Below, piece after piece: positions 24,640-37,204 of a stretch of 64,000 nt of DNA; position 1 is the first letter of the stretch; every line of letters starts with the position of its first letter. A program made the position numbers and the translations under genes. Under the pieces are notes generated by a model. That model saw only the letters and a list, made by a program, of their open reading frames with translations. It did no database searches and was not told where the DNA came from. This DNA comes from Teratosphaeria epicoccoides (taxonomy: Eukaryota > Ascomycota > Dothideomycetes > Mycosphaerellales > Teratosphaeriaceae), in NCBI GenBank assembly GCA_021401465.1, contig JADDMT010000118.1:19785-83784 (forward strand), read 5' to 3'.

Positions 24640-27600
24640 CTGCTCTTCGAATTCACGAATAGCTTCTAGAGCGTTCTTGTAGTCTTTACCTAGAACCTAT
24701 TATGTGTACTTAGGTAGGTATCCTTTCTACTTTACTAGATAGTACGTTACGCCTTTATGCTACATACTATCCTTAATACCCTTAACTTCCTACTCTTCGT
24801 TCTCTTCTGCTACTAGCATTAGGTCTGTAGGCTCTTCGCCCTTACGCTATACCTATAGTTCGAGTAGAGATACGTAGAAGACATCGTATACATAATACGA
24901 TAATAGTAATAATAGCTAGTATACCTACAAGCCTATTACATCGCGTATCTAGAAGGGTCTAACGAACCTTAGCGTCATCTTCTTACTTAGAAGTTTCAGC
25001 TTGAGATTCTTCGTCAATAGTAATACCTTTATACTAACTACGTACTACATTAGTTTAGCACAGGCGTTATTATGTTTAATCTAGGATTCTAAGGCCTTTT
25101 TCTAGTGTTCTATTAGTACCGAATGTACCTCGCGCATACGCCGCGCTAATTCCGCAGCGGGTAGTACCCTCTCCTTAGAAGACTCATCCTAAGGCAGTTC
25201 TAGGTGTATCTCTAGATTAAAGCTATAAAGAATCTAAAATAGCGACATACATATAGTAGCATACACGCTATTATTAACTGCAAATTCCGCCATAGGAATT
25301 ACGTTAGCCTAGGCATCCTAGTTCTTAGTGTAATAGCACTAAAGGTACTACTTAAGAGTCTAGTTTATACGTTTAGTCTGACTATTAGTCTGTAGATAGA
25401 ATGCTATACTTAGGTAGTACTTAACACGCGCCTTAAAAACAAATTCTTGCTAGTATTTACTAGTAAAGACAGACCCTCGATCTAATAGGATGCTTTAGGG
25501 AATACTAAAGCCCTATATAACTTCGTCACGAAGTAGTTACGCAAGCTTGCTACTTATGCACTTTTTTGTACATAGGATGAAGACATTTATCTTCGAGTAT
25601 TAGTTGACTACTATAAGGACAGCATTAACTACATTGCCTCTCTACTTTGCTAGCAGCAAATTAGTAATAAAATCCACAGTTAAGTCTTGCTATAGTCTCT
25701 CTAGTAGTAGGAGCGCCTAAGTATCGCCATAGAGGCGATAGCGCTAAGATTTGCTAATCTAGCATGTCTAGCAGGATTTGACATAGTTAGAGACATCCTG
25801 TTCTAGCGTTAGCTACTAGTATTTACGTCCGAGAAGCGCGTTTGTCTTCTCTGCGCCAAAATGACCCGCAAGTTTATTGTCATAATGAATACAGAGGAGC
25901 TGCGAATAGAGTGCGTAGTTAGTAGGTACGTAGAGCCTATTGTCAAAGTACTACAAGTCGCCTAACTTAGTCTAGTACTTCAGACTGCCTACAGTATCCT
26001 AGAGAGCTACACCCTCATTAATTAACTCCGGTTCTTGCTCTTGTAACTGCTAAATAAGTCTCGAGACTTCTTTAAAGGGTTCTTTAGACATTGCATACTT
26101 ACTACATGTAAGCTAGTTAACTACTACATAGATCGAGCTAGACATAGTTGCTATAACTGCTAGGTATGAGGGTTTATCGCTAGCGGAGGCTATGAGGCCT
26201 TATTAGACCTGTAGTCGACCTATAAGAGGAGCTAACGACAGATCGCTACCCTAAACTACAAGCTTCGTTTGTAGCGTAGGGAGAAGCTGTTAGTTACCCT
26301 ACTCCCTAGTGTTGTAGTCTAGTCGTCACGAAGGACTGTCGGCTAGATTCGTCTTTCTAGAACGATGCTAGATAACGAAGTTAAAGCTAACGAGGAAACT
26401 CGCCTACCTTGCTTGCTAACTACTTAGCTACTTCACGCCTATGAAGCCGTAAAGGTTGTTATAGTTAGTAAGCACCTTAATAGGGTACGCTATGCCTTTA
26501 AGGTAGTGTTAGTACTCCTTAAAGCTGTTAACAATAGCTAAAAGCTCTTAGTCGTAAGTCTTGTAGTTAAGCTTAGCGCCCTGTATCTTCCGTAACTAGA
26601 AGGCAATTAGGTACTATTGCGTACTACCTTCATGCAACTAGAGCTGCGATTTAATTGCGGCTATTACGAATTTTGAAGCATTAGTCTCTATTCAGATCTT
26701 CGTAGCGAGGTCAAAGTGCTAAAGTATAGGTGTAGTTTAAAAAGCTGCTTTAAGTTTAGAGAAAGCCTTGCTCTAAGCCTCCTCCTAAGGCACTATCCCT
26801 AGCCTTTTTCCTCGAATCGCGCCCTTTGCGAGGGCCGTAAGGGGAGCCACGATCTTCGAATAGGATCGTATGAATCTATAGTAGAAGTTAGTAAACCTAA
26901 GAAACACCTACACTTCTTAGAGTGTAGTTAGCTATAGCTACTCCGCGATTACGGACACCCTTCGGTTATCTATAATGACTCCTTCTATAGAAACGATGTA
27001 TCTAAGAAACTTAATCCTGTCTGTTAGGAATAAGCACTTCTTTAGGTTCGCATATAGAGCAAACTTACGGAGCTATTTAAGTACTATCTTTAGATGCTAA
27101 ATATGCCCTTCCTTTAAGTTAGAGTAGACTAGTATATTGTCTAAATATACTACGTAGCAGGTATAAACGAGGCCGGACAGGGCCTAGTTAATATACGCTT
27201 AGAATGTTGCTAGTACATTAGTTAAGCTAAATAGCATTACTATATACTCGAAGTATCTATACTACGTTCGGAACATAGTCTTCTACTTATTACCCTTTCG
27301 GATTAGTATCTAGTAGTAGGCATCCTTCAAGTTAATAGACAAGAAGATAGCAGCGCGACTAAGGTAGTCAAGCGTCTCGCTAATAAGTAGTAGGGGGCAG
27401 CGGTTCTTCTAAGTTACTACGTTAAGGCCCCTATAGTTAACGTATAGGTAGAGTGTATTGTCCTTCTTTAGGACGAACATAACTAACGCTCTAGCCTCGC
27501 TGTCGCTTCGTCAGATCCACGTATTCCTTTACGCCTTATAGAGGTAGTCTTGAAGTGTTTTGAGCTACGATTCTAACATAGGGTATAGAAGTCGATGCGG

Positions 27601-28510
27601 AGGATTATAACCCTCCTTGAGGTTAATCGCATGCTCTGCGTCTAGGGCCTAGGCATAGGCTACAGCCTCTACGTCGAAAATATCGGCGTATTCCTCTAAC
27701 TTAGGCAGAAGGGTAACGTCTTCCTTGACATTCTGTATGTAGACTGCATACACATATTAGACCTTCTTTATGTCCTTATAGAAGCTGTGTACATCATGTA
27801 TCCTTACTATAGGAACTTCGCCTATAGAGCCGTAGAACTAATTGTTAGTAGCTCTATTAACAACGACTCCCTGCTTGTAGCGCTAAGGGCGGCCGAGCAG
27901 GAGCTCCTTATTAGGAATGTCTTTAGCGTAGAAGACTTCGTTAGTCTCGCGCACTTCTCCTGAGGAGTCCGCGAGTTAGAGGCGCACGTTGTACGCGCCT
28001 TAAGCCGCTACGCCTTTGCCTCAAAAGGACTTCATAGTAGGCAGCAAGGCTCCTAGGATCGGCTTTAAACCGAGCTATACGATTACCTACTAGGGTATCA
28101 CGTTAACCTCCGCAAGGTCGTCTAACATATAGTCTACTAGCTTAAGCAAGCTATTAACTTAGACCGCACTAGATAGGCGCCAGGTAGGCCATGAGTCTAC
28201 ACTATTAGTAACAGACAGCTTAGATACCCGTAGTAGCTATTCGGTTGTCTTAGGCTTGGCCTTTTTTCGCCTCCCCTCTAGGGAGGTTTTAGACACCTTG
28301 CTTACCTTCTTCCTATTACTTCGTTTAGGATAGCGAGCCGCCTAGTAGTCCCTTACTCTATAGATGTAGTAGCTACTTAGAGGCTTCTCGCTACTATCTT
28401 TAGGCTTAGAGGGCTCGCTCCTCTAGAATGAACTACCGCGTTAGACGTGACCCTTAGGGCGCTTGTAATAGCGGCCCTTTAGTAGGTCCTTAGGGTTTAA
28501 ACGCTTATTA
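24640..28510 (-). pseudogene. Gypsy C2 pol and gag 3' part
   Basis: Minus strand, aligning with C1. From right to left: end of gag with zinc knuckle (~28370-28410), linker/protease, RT (~27500-27100), RNase H (~26750-26400), integrase (~25950-25050) and a chromodomain (24655-24830: EVKGIKDS, YYLVK, EAIREFEE). It keeps the integrase and chromodomain that C1 lost. The upstream half of gag continues at 38945-39974, beyond transposon D. RIP stops throughout. Confidence 0.7.
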
Positions 28511-28748
28511 GACACCTTTTGTAATAGTCTGCGAGGCCTCGTAGACGTAGTTCGCAGACCTTATTTAGTTAGTGTCTTAGTATTATAGTACGTGCGTCTG
28601 TAAGGCCTTATAGACACTCGATTAGGTATAGCGTTACTAAGTAAGTAAGTAGTCCTTAACCTTAGCTGGCGCGTTGTTATGAGGCGCGTCTTTTGTCGCT
28701 ATAAGCTGTCGTCTAATCGTACTTGTTACACTATAAAATAGCTGTTAG

Positions 28749-30407
28749 ATGGCAGCATAATCGACAGGCTTTAGGCCTGCAGAGTTCATGAACTTTTACA
28801 AGGACAATTAGCCTCCTACTACTAATAATACTGCTACTACTAGCGGTTCTACTACTACTACTAGCAGTAGCAGTAATAACAGCTCGTCTGATAAGGTAGC
28901 TGCAGATGCAAGGCACTAGATGCTACTACTACTACCGCCTGTAGATATCTAGCAGTTAATCGAGGAGTTACTAGCGCCGCTAAACAAGCGACAGCGTACC
29001 TCTTGTAAGAGCACTGCTAATACCGAGCGATTAGTCTGTTGTAGTACTAACTAGTCCGATCGCATTCAATCTCGCAGTGCTACTACTAGTACAAGCTAAT
29101 TACGTGCGACCGAGTCCGCTACGCTAGTAATAGTGTTAAAGGGTAGTTTGTCTAAGGCGTATCACATCTCCTTGATTAAGATCTAGCTGCAAGATAATAT
29201 GAAGGAGTAGTATGGCTAAGACCATTAGTAGAGAGAGGTAGCTAAGCGGTTTTAAGAAGATACTAGTGTAGTCTACAAGAGCTTAAGTAAGACACTACTA
29301 GCGAAGGCTAAGCAGTTTAAAGCGTAGCTTGAAACTAAAGGCGCATCTTTAACTAGCAAGGAGCTTGAAGACGAATACTATAACGCTAAGTTAGAATGGC
29401 ACAACTAGTTTAAAGGGTATGAAGAGCGTGTTACTAACGAGACTACAAGGCGTAAGCAAGATACTACTAACTTTAACAAGGCTAGAGTAGACTAACTTAA
29501 TATGATAAAGTAGTAGTCCTTAAAGCGTAAAGGTACTACTAGCGCTATTAATAGTGACGGATTAGCTAGTAATAACACTAACGACCCTCCGCCTTTAGCC
29601 GACGAGTTGTCTGACTATAGCGGCTCCGCTACTAACTAGTCTGACAATAACGACGCTAATAGGGATAATCCTAAAGACAATACCGTAGCGGCTATACTAG
29701 CTCGTAGTAGCACCGTAGCGGCCACGCTAGTTTGCGACGCTACTCCGGCTCGTCGTAATAGTAGACATATAGCGCCTTAGACACTAATGCTAGTACCTGC
29801 TAGTAGTAATAATTAATAGTCCATAGAACAAGGTAGTAGCCATAACGCTACTAAAATAGTGTAAGTAGCTGACAAAGCGTTCCTCTTAGCGTCAAATGAG
29901 ATTACTAGCTTTCTCAAGGTAGCAAAAGACGATCTTCTTAGTTAACAAGGCAGAGGTAGTAGTAGCTAAGGCAGTAGTAGTACAAGCGCTAGCCTTAGAG
30001 TTAAAGACGTCCGCGCTAAGATACAGACAGTAGTATTAACTGCAATTGCAGACGTTATTAAGCGCCAAGATACGTAGCTAGAGCGGTTAATGCTTATAGT
30101 ATAAGGTATCGCTTAATAGCCGCTACCGCTATAGTAGTAGTAGTAGTAGTAGTAGTAGCAGACACTGTCGCTAGACGATTAGTTAAGTGGCTTGCTAGAT
30201 CTAAGTAAGTTTAATAATAAGATGCCTTACCTATAAGAGTAAGGCAAGAGGTTTGTCTGGCTTCTGATAGTCGTTAACCTCCTAGCTTCTGTAAATAGCA
30301 TTTAGCAGTTAAATCGAATAGATGAAACAGCATATAAAGGCTTAAATTAAGGGCTTAAATCTCCTGTATGTCTGTTATTATAATACATGATGTAGTTAAT
30401 GTTATAG
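28749..30407 (+). pseudogene. Transposon D ORF1, N-terminal part (continues at 37205)
   Basis: Continuous frame from ATG 28749 to the B1 insertion point, with only TAG/TAA stops. Seen: Asn/Ser/Thr-rich N-terminus (~residues 20-50), a charged central part likely forming coiled coil (~29190-29540), Ser/Asn-rich linker, and a glutamine tract at 30132-30161. The frame resumes in phase after B1 at 37205 and ends near 37513, so B1 inserted inside this gene. In PIF/Harbinger elements the second gene is usually a Myb/SANT-like DNA-binding partner; I see no clear SANT motif, so that role is by position only. About 650 codons in all. Confidence 0.55.
30132..30161 (+). repeat. Glutamine tract turned into stops, (TAG)9-CAG
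   Basis: Nine TAG codons followed by one CAG, exactly in the ORF1 frame. Simplest reading: a ten-Gln (CAG)n run in which RIP converted nine of ten codons. Confidence 0.8.
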
Positions 30408-30613
30408 TAATACTAGACAGCTAAGCTATAGGCTTATTCGGTTATGCTAACGAGCCAAGCCGCACGTGACGCACGTAGGCGCATCTTATGCGCTTTGTAG
30501 GAGAATTGAAGAAGGGCAGTAATTAGTTTTTAGACCTTACTCTATCATTAGGTATAGAGGCTCTATACGCTACTACATACCTAAGTATTAATTACTAGTC
30601 GCATACTATATTA
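30408..30613 (+). repeat. 5' LTR of gypsy B1
   Basis: 206 bp, TAATACTAG (from TGATACTAG) to ACTATATTA. Followed by a 335-bp leader shared with B2 and B3. Confidence 0.88.
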
Positions 30614-30948
30614 ATTCTAATTACTCTACCCTAGTTGCAGCCTATAGAGTACTTATAATGACCGGTATTCCTGCCCCTAGCTAAGTAGGCTACATGCCTG
30701 CTTGTACCTAGCATTAACGCAACAGCTAGCTAGGAGAAGGAGAGGACGCCTATAGCGTCATAGAGGAAACTAAAGACAAAGAGATAGTGCGCCTAGAGGA
30801 AGAGTAGGCAGAGCTAGTAAAAGCATAACGCCTATACGATCCGCGAGCTAACGTAGCGTAGCGTAAACGCATGTAGGTAGCAGGCTTCTAGTAACTAGAA
30901 GTAGCCTTAATAACTTCGACATAATCAGCCGACTCGCTAGCTCTAACT

Positions 30949-33900
30949 ATGCATAACTTAGGTAGCCTACCCCTCGAACTACCCCCTAAGTTTTCAGGGA
31001 AGACCTTAAAAGAAGCAAGGACGTTTATCTGTCACTTAGATAAGGTGTTTACGTTGTTAGGCATAGCCTATAGCGGTTCGCATGCAAGGATTATATACGC
31101 AAGCATGTTCCTTAAGGGAGACATGTTAGACGCCTAGCATAATAGGCATAGAGTAGCTGATTTAGCGCTAGAGTATACATAGGAGATGTTCTGCTAGGAG
31201 ATAGTAGATGTAGTCAAGGATCCTGCTAATCGCGGGCTAACTGTAGCCTAGTAGTACGAGACTACTAAGCAAGGCAAGAAGCAAAGTGCTTCCTTATTCG
31301 TAGCGTATTTAGCTACGCTAGAAGAGCAGATAGAACTATATACCCCTGCGTAGCGCATGTAGCACCTACTCGTAAAGCTGCGAGATACCTTAAGCGAGGC
31401 TATCATAGTATATTATTAGGCACCTAAGACTAGGGATGAATTAATCTCCCTAGCAATTTAGATTAAGTAGTTAGGAGTAAGAGGCTCGCGTACTCTACAC
31501 AAACATACTACTAGCGAGCATTAAAACTAACGGGACCTAAAGAAGCCTAACAGGGGTAATAGTAAGAAGCCTAGTAGAGACTCTCGAAGGTTAGCGCTAC
31601 CTGCTTAGAGTAGTAGCGGAGTAGCTAATAAGAATGATAACTGCTATAACTGTAGTAAACCCGGCTATTAGGCGCGAGACTGTCGTGTACTAAAGAGGGA
31701 GGTAATAGCCTCTACTTGCAAGGTAGAAACAGTATAGCTAGCTAAGGCTTGACGCTATGTCTGAGCCTGCCTACTACATAAGAGGATAGTAGCAGTATGT
31801 CAGGCAAGGGCTAGTTACTAGTCGAGGAGCCTTTCTATAGCCTTAACTAGAAGCGAAGATGCTTCAGGACTAGATGTAGCTCTAGTGCCTACGAAGTGCC
31901 TAAATAGCGCTATTGTTGTTGCAGAAGGGGACGAAGTTAAGACAGACATGTTACTTAATAACTACGTAGACATTAACGTCATGTCTTAAGCTTACGCCTT
32001 ATAGCATAGGCTTAAGCGAGTTACAAGCATGCCTCTTCTCGCTATAGATTTATTCTAGGGGAAGAGAGGCTATTATTATGGCGCGTATCGGCTAAAGATC
32101 TAGCTAGTAGACAGTATAGGATACAAGAAGCATACGTAGAGCATATTCTACATCTTAGATATGCCTAGAGCGCTAGTCTTACTAGGGCGGCCCTAGAGGC
32201 GCTAGCAGGCTATTATTGTGCATAGTGACACAGATAAGTAGCGTTATAGCAGCATACTCTCTGTAGTACGGGTACTTGACGCCAGGCGTTTCTATTAGTT
32301 ATTAAAAACTAAATCCTAGGTGTTTGTAGTCGCTACTAGTAAAACAGCAGGACTAAAACCTCTTCCTAATAAGGTTAAGGACTTCGCCGACATGTTTACT
32401 AACGAAAAGGACGTGACTAAGCTTAGGCGCGTTAATAGCGTAGAGCATGCTATTATGTTACAAGATAGCAAGAAGCCGCCTTTTTGCCCTCTGTATAATC
32501 TGTTAGGAGTAGAGCTAAAACTGCTTCGGAAATATCTTAATTAGGCCCTCTAGAATAGTTAGATCCGGCGTAGTACTAGCGAGGCAGGTACTCCTATCCT
32601 GTTTGTACTAAAGAAGGACAGGACTATGCGACTATATGTAGATTACTATAGGCTAAACGAGATTTCAGTCAAGGATTAATGCCCCTTGCCGCTTATCGAT
32701 AAGACTCTCGCGCGCCTTAGGCGTGTAGCATGGTTCTCTAAGTTAGACTTAAAGGATGCATACTATAGGATCCTAATCAAGGAAGATGACTACTAGAGGA
32801 CTACATTTTGCATGTACTATAGTTACTTCGAGTATCTAGTAATGCCTTTTAGGTTAACTAATACTCTAGTAACCTTTTAAGCGTACATTAATCGAGCCCT
32901 CGCTAGCCTTGTAGATGTTTGTTACGTGGTATATTTAGACGATATCCTGATCTATAGCGACTTACGCGAGGAACATACTTAGCACCTACACCTAGTATTA
33001 GAATAGCTGCGAAAATACGCTCTATATGCTAGCTAAAAGAAGTGCGAGTTCTATACTTACTAGCTAGAGTTCCTAGGCTTCGTCATTAACAGCTTAGGTG
33101 TGTTAATAGATAAGAGCAAGCTTAGTGTAGTAAAGGAGTAGCCTGTACCTATGACTCTAAAGGAAGTTTAGAGCTTTCTTAGCTTCGCTAACTTCTACTA
33201 GAGGTTTATTAAGAACTCTTCTAAAATAGCCGCGCCGCTTACTACTATGGCTAAGGGAAAGGGTAGCCCGTTCCTGTAGGGAGAGGCTAAAGAGGCTACT
33301 TTCCGCATGCTTATAGTAGCCTTTACTAGTACTCTAATCCTCTAGCATTATAATCCTAAACTTCTAATCAAGATGGAAACAGACGCCTCTAGATTCGCCT
33401 TAGGTAGCATTCTCTCCTAGCTTGTCGCAGGCGAAGACACTACTTGCTAGCACCCTATTATATTCTACTCTTAGAAGTTTACCCTAGCGGAGCGGAACTA
33501 TAAGACCTATGACTAAGAGCTGTTAGCAATTATAGAATGCTTTAAGACGTAGCGCTACTATCTTGAAGGCGCGCCGCAGACTATTCGCGTACTCTCTAAC
33601 TATAATAACCTTCATGGATTCATAGGCGTGAAACAGCTAAATGGCTGCTAAGCTTAGTAGGCCATATATTTGTCGAGGTTCGATTTTGCTATTAAGCATA
33701 ATAAGGGAACTAACAACCTAGCTAATAGGCCTTCTTGTTATGTAGACTACGTACTAACTACATAGGCAGCAAACACACTCCTCCTAACCCTAAGAAATAA
33801 ACTGTTATTCTAGGGCTAGGAGAGAGAACAAGCTAATAACCCGATTATTAATTGCATCTAGGCTGCATGCGTATAGCGGGCAAAGAGCATAGAGCTCCTG

Positions 33901-35481
33901 CTCCGACCTAGAGAGTACTAACCTATGACAACCCTGCTAGCCTTTATTTGCAAGGTAGTAACCTAGGAAGAGTCTCTAGCAAAGGACGTTTTAGAGAACA
34001 TAGAGACCCTGCTTTACAAGCTATAATTAGCCTTAGAGCGACCTGAAAGCACTAGCGAGGACTAGGAGTGCAAGTATAGCGTCTAGTATAAAAGCGATCG
34101 CATTTAGGTCCTAAATGATGAAGCATTAAAGGCGTAACTACTATGCTTGTACTATAACAACCTGTTAGCTAGGTACTTTAGGAGAGACTATACTCTCGCC
34201 TTGTTGTCATAAAAGTACTAGTAGCTAGATATTACAAAGGAGGTTAACGAATACGTCCAAACCTGCTACATGTGCTAGATAATAAAGAGCAAGCGCTATC
34301 GCGGATATAGTAAGGCGTATGCCTTGCCCCTACCTAATAGGCTATAGTAAGAGATTACTATAGACTTTATTACAGATCTGCCTCTAAGCAAGCTCTTTAG
34401 GTACATGTATAATGCTATCCTAGTAATTGTTAATAGGTTCTCTAAGATAGTAATCTTTGTCCTGACTAATAAGACATGTACTAGTATAGAACTAGTGAAC
34501 TTTATAGTATGCGAAGTCGTATGTCCTTTTAGCATGCTAGAAGGAGTACTCTTAGATTATAGCAGTGTCTTTACTAGCTAATACTAGAGTAACTTTACAT
34601 GCGAAGCATAACTAAAGCATAAGCTTAGTATAGCCTTTTATCCGCAAACTAACAGCTAGACTAAGTAAGTAAACTAGACTCTAGAATAATACCTCTGTTA
34701 TTACTATAATGAGGAACAAAATAACTAGGCTAGGTTGCTACTACAAGCTAAATATGCGAGCAACGCATGCGATAATACTACTACTAGCATGTCGCCTTTC
34801 TAGGTAGTATTAGGATTCTAGCCTTCCCTGATATTAGCGCCTTAGGACGAGTCTGCTAAAGGAAGGGTACTAGCTGCCATAGAGCGCGCGCATTAGTTAC
34901 GTAACATAACTAAAAGGCTTAAAGAAAATTAGTGACAAATAGTAAACTAGTAGGCAGAGTACTATGATGCGTAGCATAAGCGCCAAGCTTACTCTATAGG
35001 AGATATAGTGCTATTATTGACTAAGAACTTGCGACTACTAGTACTAAAGAGGAAGATAGCAGCCTGATTTGTCAGACTATTTCGCATGCTAGACATAATA
35101 GGCAATTAGGCTTATTGCCTAGTACTACCTTCCTAGTACTAGATCTATAATGTTTTCTATGTCTCGCTACTTAAGCCTTAGAAGGGCCGAGTAGGCAAAG
35201 AGCCTGCCTATCCTATGCCTCTTGCTAAAGAGAGTAGCAGCTATAAGGTTAAGGCTATTAGGGGTACAAGGGTACATAGCAGTATACGCTAATACCTAGT
35301 ATAGTAGAAGGATTAGCTAGAGGATTATAACATCTAGGTTAATGAAGCCGACTATAAGGGCGCGAAGGACCTAATTAAAGCATACCTAGCGTAGGAGAGA
35401 GGCAAGAAGAGATTAGGCAGAGGACAAAGGAAAAAGTAAGCCTAGGGGGAAATAGCATTATAGGCTACCTATATTTTAGCC
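30949..35481 (+). pseudogene. Gypsy B1 gag-pol, RIP-degraded
   Basis: Gag starts at ATG 30949 (MHNLGSLPLELPP), 62 open codons then TAG-rich. Zinc knuckle CYNCSKPGYQARDC at 31642-31683, where the His is now Tyr. Protease/linker ~31920-32300. RT from ~32470 with YLDD at 32932-32943; RNase H ~33360-33640; integrase zinc-binding pair CYMC near 34265 followed by the catalytic core (YPQT near 34640); chromodomain-like segment ~35270-35370 (YNIQVNEAD). Gag, protease and pol appear to share one frame over long stretches. A 74-codon piece (32320-32544) is still open. No domain is uninterrupted, so the element is dead. Confidence 0.85.
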
Positions 35482-36631
35482 CTAGGCAGGGCGCAAAAGC
35501 CAAGCATGCTTGTAGCTAGAGCTGCCTACCCCCTAAGAGTTCCTAAATTAGGGCTACTTATCATCCTCTACTACTATCTCTGCATTATCCCCTACAACTA
35601 TGTCCGCATCCTCCTCTGCCTCTATGTCTTCATCATCGTTAGGGTAACGACTCAGGAGGTCTATAAGGCCCTTACGCTCCTAGCAAGGGGTTAGCAGACA
35701 ACAATTAGACAGGGAGTATTTACAGGATATGCTTACCTCTATCTTGTCATTAAGGCGGGCCTAGAGCCTACTTATAGCGGCGTTAGCGCAAGTAAGATCC
35801 GCGCGGGGCACGCGGGTATCTAGGAACTATTAGCAGGTTAGCATGCGACAAGCGAATAACAGGCTAGGGGACTTATAGCGCGGCTAAGCTTAAAGAGGCC
35901 TACTAAGGCCTACGTGTTCTGCTTAGTAGTAGCGACGGCCTAGCTACTACTACCTGCTAGCGCAGCGCTAGCAGCACGCTTGGCCTTAGCCATAATAGCA
36001 GGGAAGCGCTTAGGCATAGAGTCGCGGTTACGCTATAGCCTCTATAGATAGTTAGTACCTAAAACCTATGCCTAAGGTATGTAACAAGCAGGCGGAAAAC
36101 ATACCTTGAGTAGTAGGCGCTAGTTCGTAGTAGCGTCTAGGTAGGCCTACTAGGCCATAGCGTAATCCTCGCTAGTAGTATTAGCATCGCGCCTGACATA
36201 CTTGGCCTTAGTGTAGGCATAGAGCATGACATTATATATAGCCGCTATAGCCTAGTTCATAGGGGTACACACGTAGTTACTCTTACTATAGCTGCAAGCA
36301 TAGTTAGTAGTTACGACAAGTAGGAGAAGTGTAAGCCTTAGGCAGACAAAGAGGCATATTGCTCGTAATGCTTCTACTATCCTAACTTGAAGTATGCGTT
36401 ATATAGCCATACTCTAAAATCAAGTTAATAGCGCCCTACGTATGTTTAAAGCAAGTAACACGTACTAGAAAGGCCGATGTACTACATGTAGCGCTTGTAG
36501 TTGTCGACAAGTAGCTCCTTACTATGACTATAGTAGGAAGAGGGTATGAATTAAGCAGGCTAGGCGCCTGTTAACCTCGTAGGAGTAGCTAGCGTAGCGC
36601 TAGCGGTAATCTTAGAACCTTTAGGAGGCAT
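35482..36631 (-). pseudogene. Antisense accessory gene of gypsy B1, with introns
   Basis: Counterpart of the B2 gene (6105-7172). Start ATG at 36631 (MPPKGSKI), end TAG at 35482 after LLRPA. Introns: 36042-36104 (63 bp, GTATGT ... TACTAAC at 36051-36057 ... TATAG) and 35680-35736 (57 bp, GTAAGC ... TGCTAAC ... GCTAG), the same lengths and places as in B2. The earlier acceptor (TACTAAC at 36303-36309, TGCAG ending 36292) is also present. Acidic tail (EDIEAEEDADIVV-like, ~35560-35630) is conserved; between the introns there are Cys-containing stretches. Expression would have to start from the 3' LTR side. Family unknown; possibly one of the Cys-cluster proteins common in fungi. Confidence 0.68.
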
Positions 36632-36993
36632 GTTAAAAGGTTAATGTAATAAAGAAAGTCAGGATTACTACATGCAAATAGCGGATTTTATACCTGCGCG
36701 CTATTTACACTATAGAAGCTTCCTGTAGCTATAAACTCCCTGTTACTACAAGCAACTAGCGCTAGAACTAATTAGAACTAACGAGCGTGTTCGCGGCACG
36801 CTTTACGTAGTAACAAAGAGTCATGTTACCTAAGTCATAACTCTAGCATGATTTACAACCTGTCTCTACGAGGAAGGGGGTTTAGAAGGAGGCTACCTAC
36901 TTATAGAGTAAACCGTAGGGGACCTAATCTTGCTTAGCGTAGGAAGGGAGCTCTCTAAGTGTTAAGACGACCCTTATAGGAGAAGGGGGCAAA

Positions 36994-37199
36994 TGATACT
37001 AGACAGCTAAGCTATAGGCTTATTTAGTCATACTAACAAGCTAAGCTACACGTAACATATATAGGCGTATCTTATACACTTCGCGGGAGAATTAAAGAAG
37101 GGCAGTAATTAGTTTTTAGACCTTACCCTATTATTAGGGATAGAGGCTCTATACGCTACTACATACCTACGTATTAATTACTAGTCGCATACTATATTA
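36994..37199 (+). repeat. 3' LTR of gypsy B1
   Basis: 206 bp, TGATACTAG to ACTATATTA, preceded by the purine tract and followed by the TGTAG target duplicate. Confidence 0.88.
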
Positions 37200-37204
37200 T
37201 GTAG

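Larger units (their letters stand above)
30408..37199 (+). mobile_element. Gypsy B1, complete chromovirus with both LTRs
   Basis: 6792-bp element inserted in ORF1 of transposon D. LTRs are 206 bp each (30408-30613, 36994-37199), ends TGATACTAG...TATTA (original TATCA). The target duplicate is TATAG (30403-30407) and TGTAG (37200-37204), differing by one G-to-A. Order: leader, gag, protease, RT, RNase H, integrase, chromodomain, antisense gene, purine tract AGGAGAAGGGGGCAAA (36978-36993), 3' LTR. Confidence 0.9.

Noticed and set aside
35506..35694. Open sense-strand frame in B1 (and 6960-7148 in B2)
   Set aside because: It lies over the third exon and intron of the antisense gene; openness on this strand is better explained as its shadow, though the pol end may extend into it.
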